In this document: positions 8,031 through 8,290 of the stretch, piece by piece
How the letters are laid out: each line of letters opens with the position of its first letter
Numbering within the stretch: the stretch's first letter is position 1
DNA from: an uncultured Eubacteriales bacterium
Lineage (GTDB): Bacteria > Bacillota > Clostridia > Oscillospirales > Oscillospiraceae
Assembly: GCA_934572535.1 (NCBI GenBank)
Contig: CAKTLJ010000040.1
Location: 1-8,290 of the forward strand
Reading direction: 5' to 3'
Length of the DNA: 8,290 bases
Translations under genes and position numbers: made by a program
The notes under the pieces: model-generated
Databases searched by the model: none
Told to the model about the DNA's origin: nothing
Seen by the model: the letters and a program-made list of their open reading frames with translations, nothing else

Positions 8031-8290
8031 TGGGTGATGCCTCCGGCGGCCCCCATTTCTTTCAAGAAATGGGGGGAAAGAAGACCAGGGGTCCCCCCTG
8101 GACCCCGTGGGGGTGGGTCAAGACCTGCCGGGTGGTGGGGCTGGCTTACCTGGCCTGCGGCCCCGTGTCGGCAGGTGAGAGGCGGCGCGCCCACCGGCTG
8201 GGCGCGCGGGGGCGTGGGTGATGCCTCCGGCGGCCCCCATTTCTTTCAAGAAATGGGGGGAAAGAAGACCAGGGGGCACCCCTGGACCCC
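8031..8290. repeat. Tandem-like direct repeat, period 184 bp, truncated by window edge
   Basis: Bases 8031-8091 recur without a mismatch at 8215-8275 (61 bp). The match then continues to the window end with two differences (8092-8106 against 8276-8290). The 184-bp unit contains a CCCCCATTTCT/AGAAATGGGGG hairpin (8050-8075), a GGGGTCC/GGACCCC hairpin (8088-8106), a nested inverted repeat ACCTGCCG/CGGCAGGT (8123-8130 with 8169-8176; inner GGGGC/GCCCC at 8137-8141 and 8160-8164), and the palindrome shared with 3056-3082. No open reading frame with a ribosome site is present. The number of copies beyond the window is unknown. Confidence 0.8.
8186..8212 (-). repeat. 27-bp palindromic repeat, copy 2
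   Basis: An exact reverse-complement copy of 3056-3082, forming the hairpin GCGCGCCCA/TGGGCGCGC. It is the last hairpin of the 184-bp unit, directly before the second copy of the 61-bp repeat. Whether it also follows the second copy cannot be seen. Confidence 0.7.

Noticed and set aside
8031..8290. CRISPR array
   Set aside because: The repeat is 61 bp with a 123-bp gap, itself structured and carrying a known palindrome; no short regular spacers and no cas genes.

Overview
The window looks like ordinary chromosomal DNA of a GC-rich Clostridia-type Firmicute. My best guess is an Oscillospiraceae-like gut anaerobe, and this is inference. It rests on a perfect CIRCE (HrcA) operator, strong GGAGG-type ribosome binding sites, a VanR-like OmpR-family regulator next to a Clostridia-style histidine kinase, and GC-rich hairpin repeats between genes. 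There are five full-length protein genes, no RNA gene, no CRISPR array and no transposase.

Layout. (1) 1-122: hairpins downstream of the kinase gene. (2) 123-2806, minus strand: a two-gene operon of an OmpR/PhoB-family response regulator followed by a multi-pass sensor histidine kinase. The stop of the first overlaps the start of the second (ATGA). A good promoter at 2839-2867 overlaps TTAAG repeats that look like a regulator binding site. (3) 2905-3082: a non-coding, hairpin-rich palindromic element (MITE/REP-like) and an adjoining short palindrome. (4) 3103-4350, minus strand: a fold-type I PLP aminotransferase with its own extended -10 promoter and a very strong intrinsic terminator. (5) 4444-7986, plus strand: a heat-shock module with a CIRCE operator, a long leader, an Hsp20 small heat-shock protein, a structured spacer, and the ClpB disaggregase with its terminator. 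(6) 7987-8290: no gene, but a direct repeat of about 184 bp made of several hairpins, with its second copy cut off by the window edge.

How the genes work together. Hsp20 binds unfolding proteins and keeps them in a form that ClpB, working with DnaK (not in this window), can disaggregate, so their adjacency makes sense. The CIRCE site puts at least hsp20 under HrcA; whether clpB is reached by read-through depends on a hairpin 42 bases before its start. The two-component system has no obvious target gene here apart from its own promoter. The aminotransferase appears to be an independent metabolic gene, divergent from hsp20.

I found no convincing undescribed system among the proteins. The least explained content is non-coding: the palindromic element at 2905-3050, a 27-bp palindrome present at both 3056-3082 and 8186-8212, and the repeat array at the right end. 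The kinase is also slightly unusual because its ATP-binding G1 box is degenerate.
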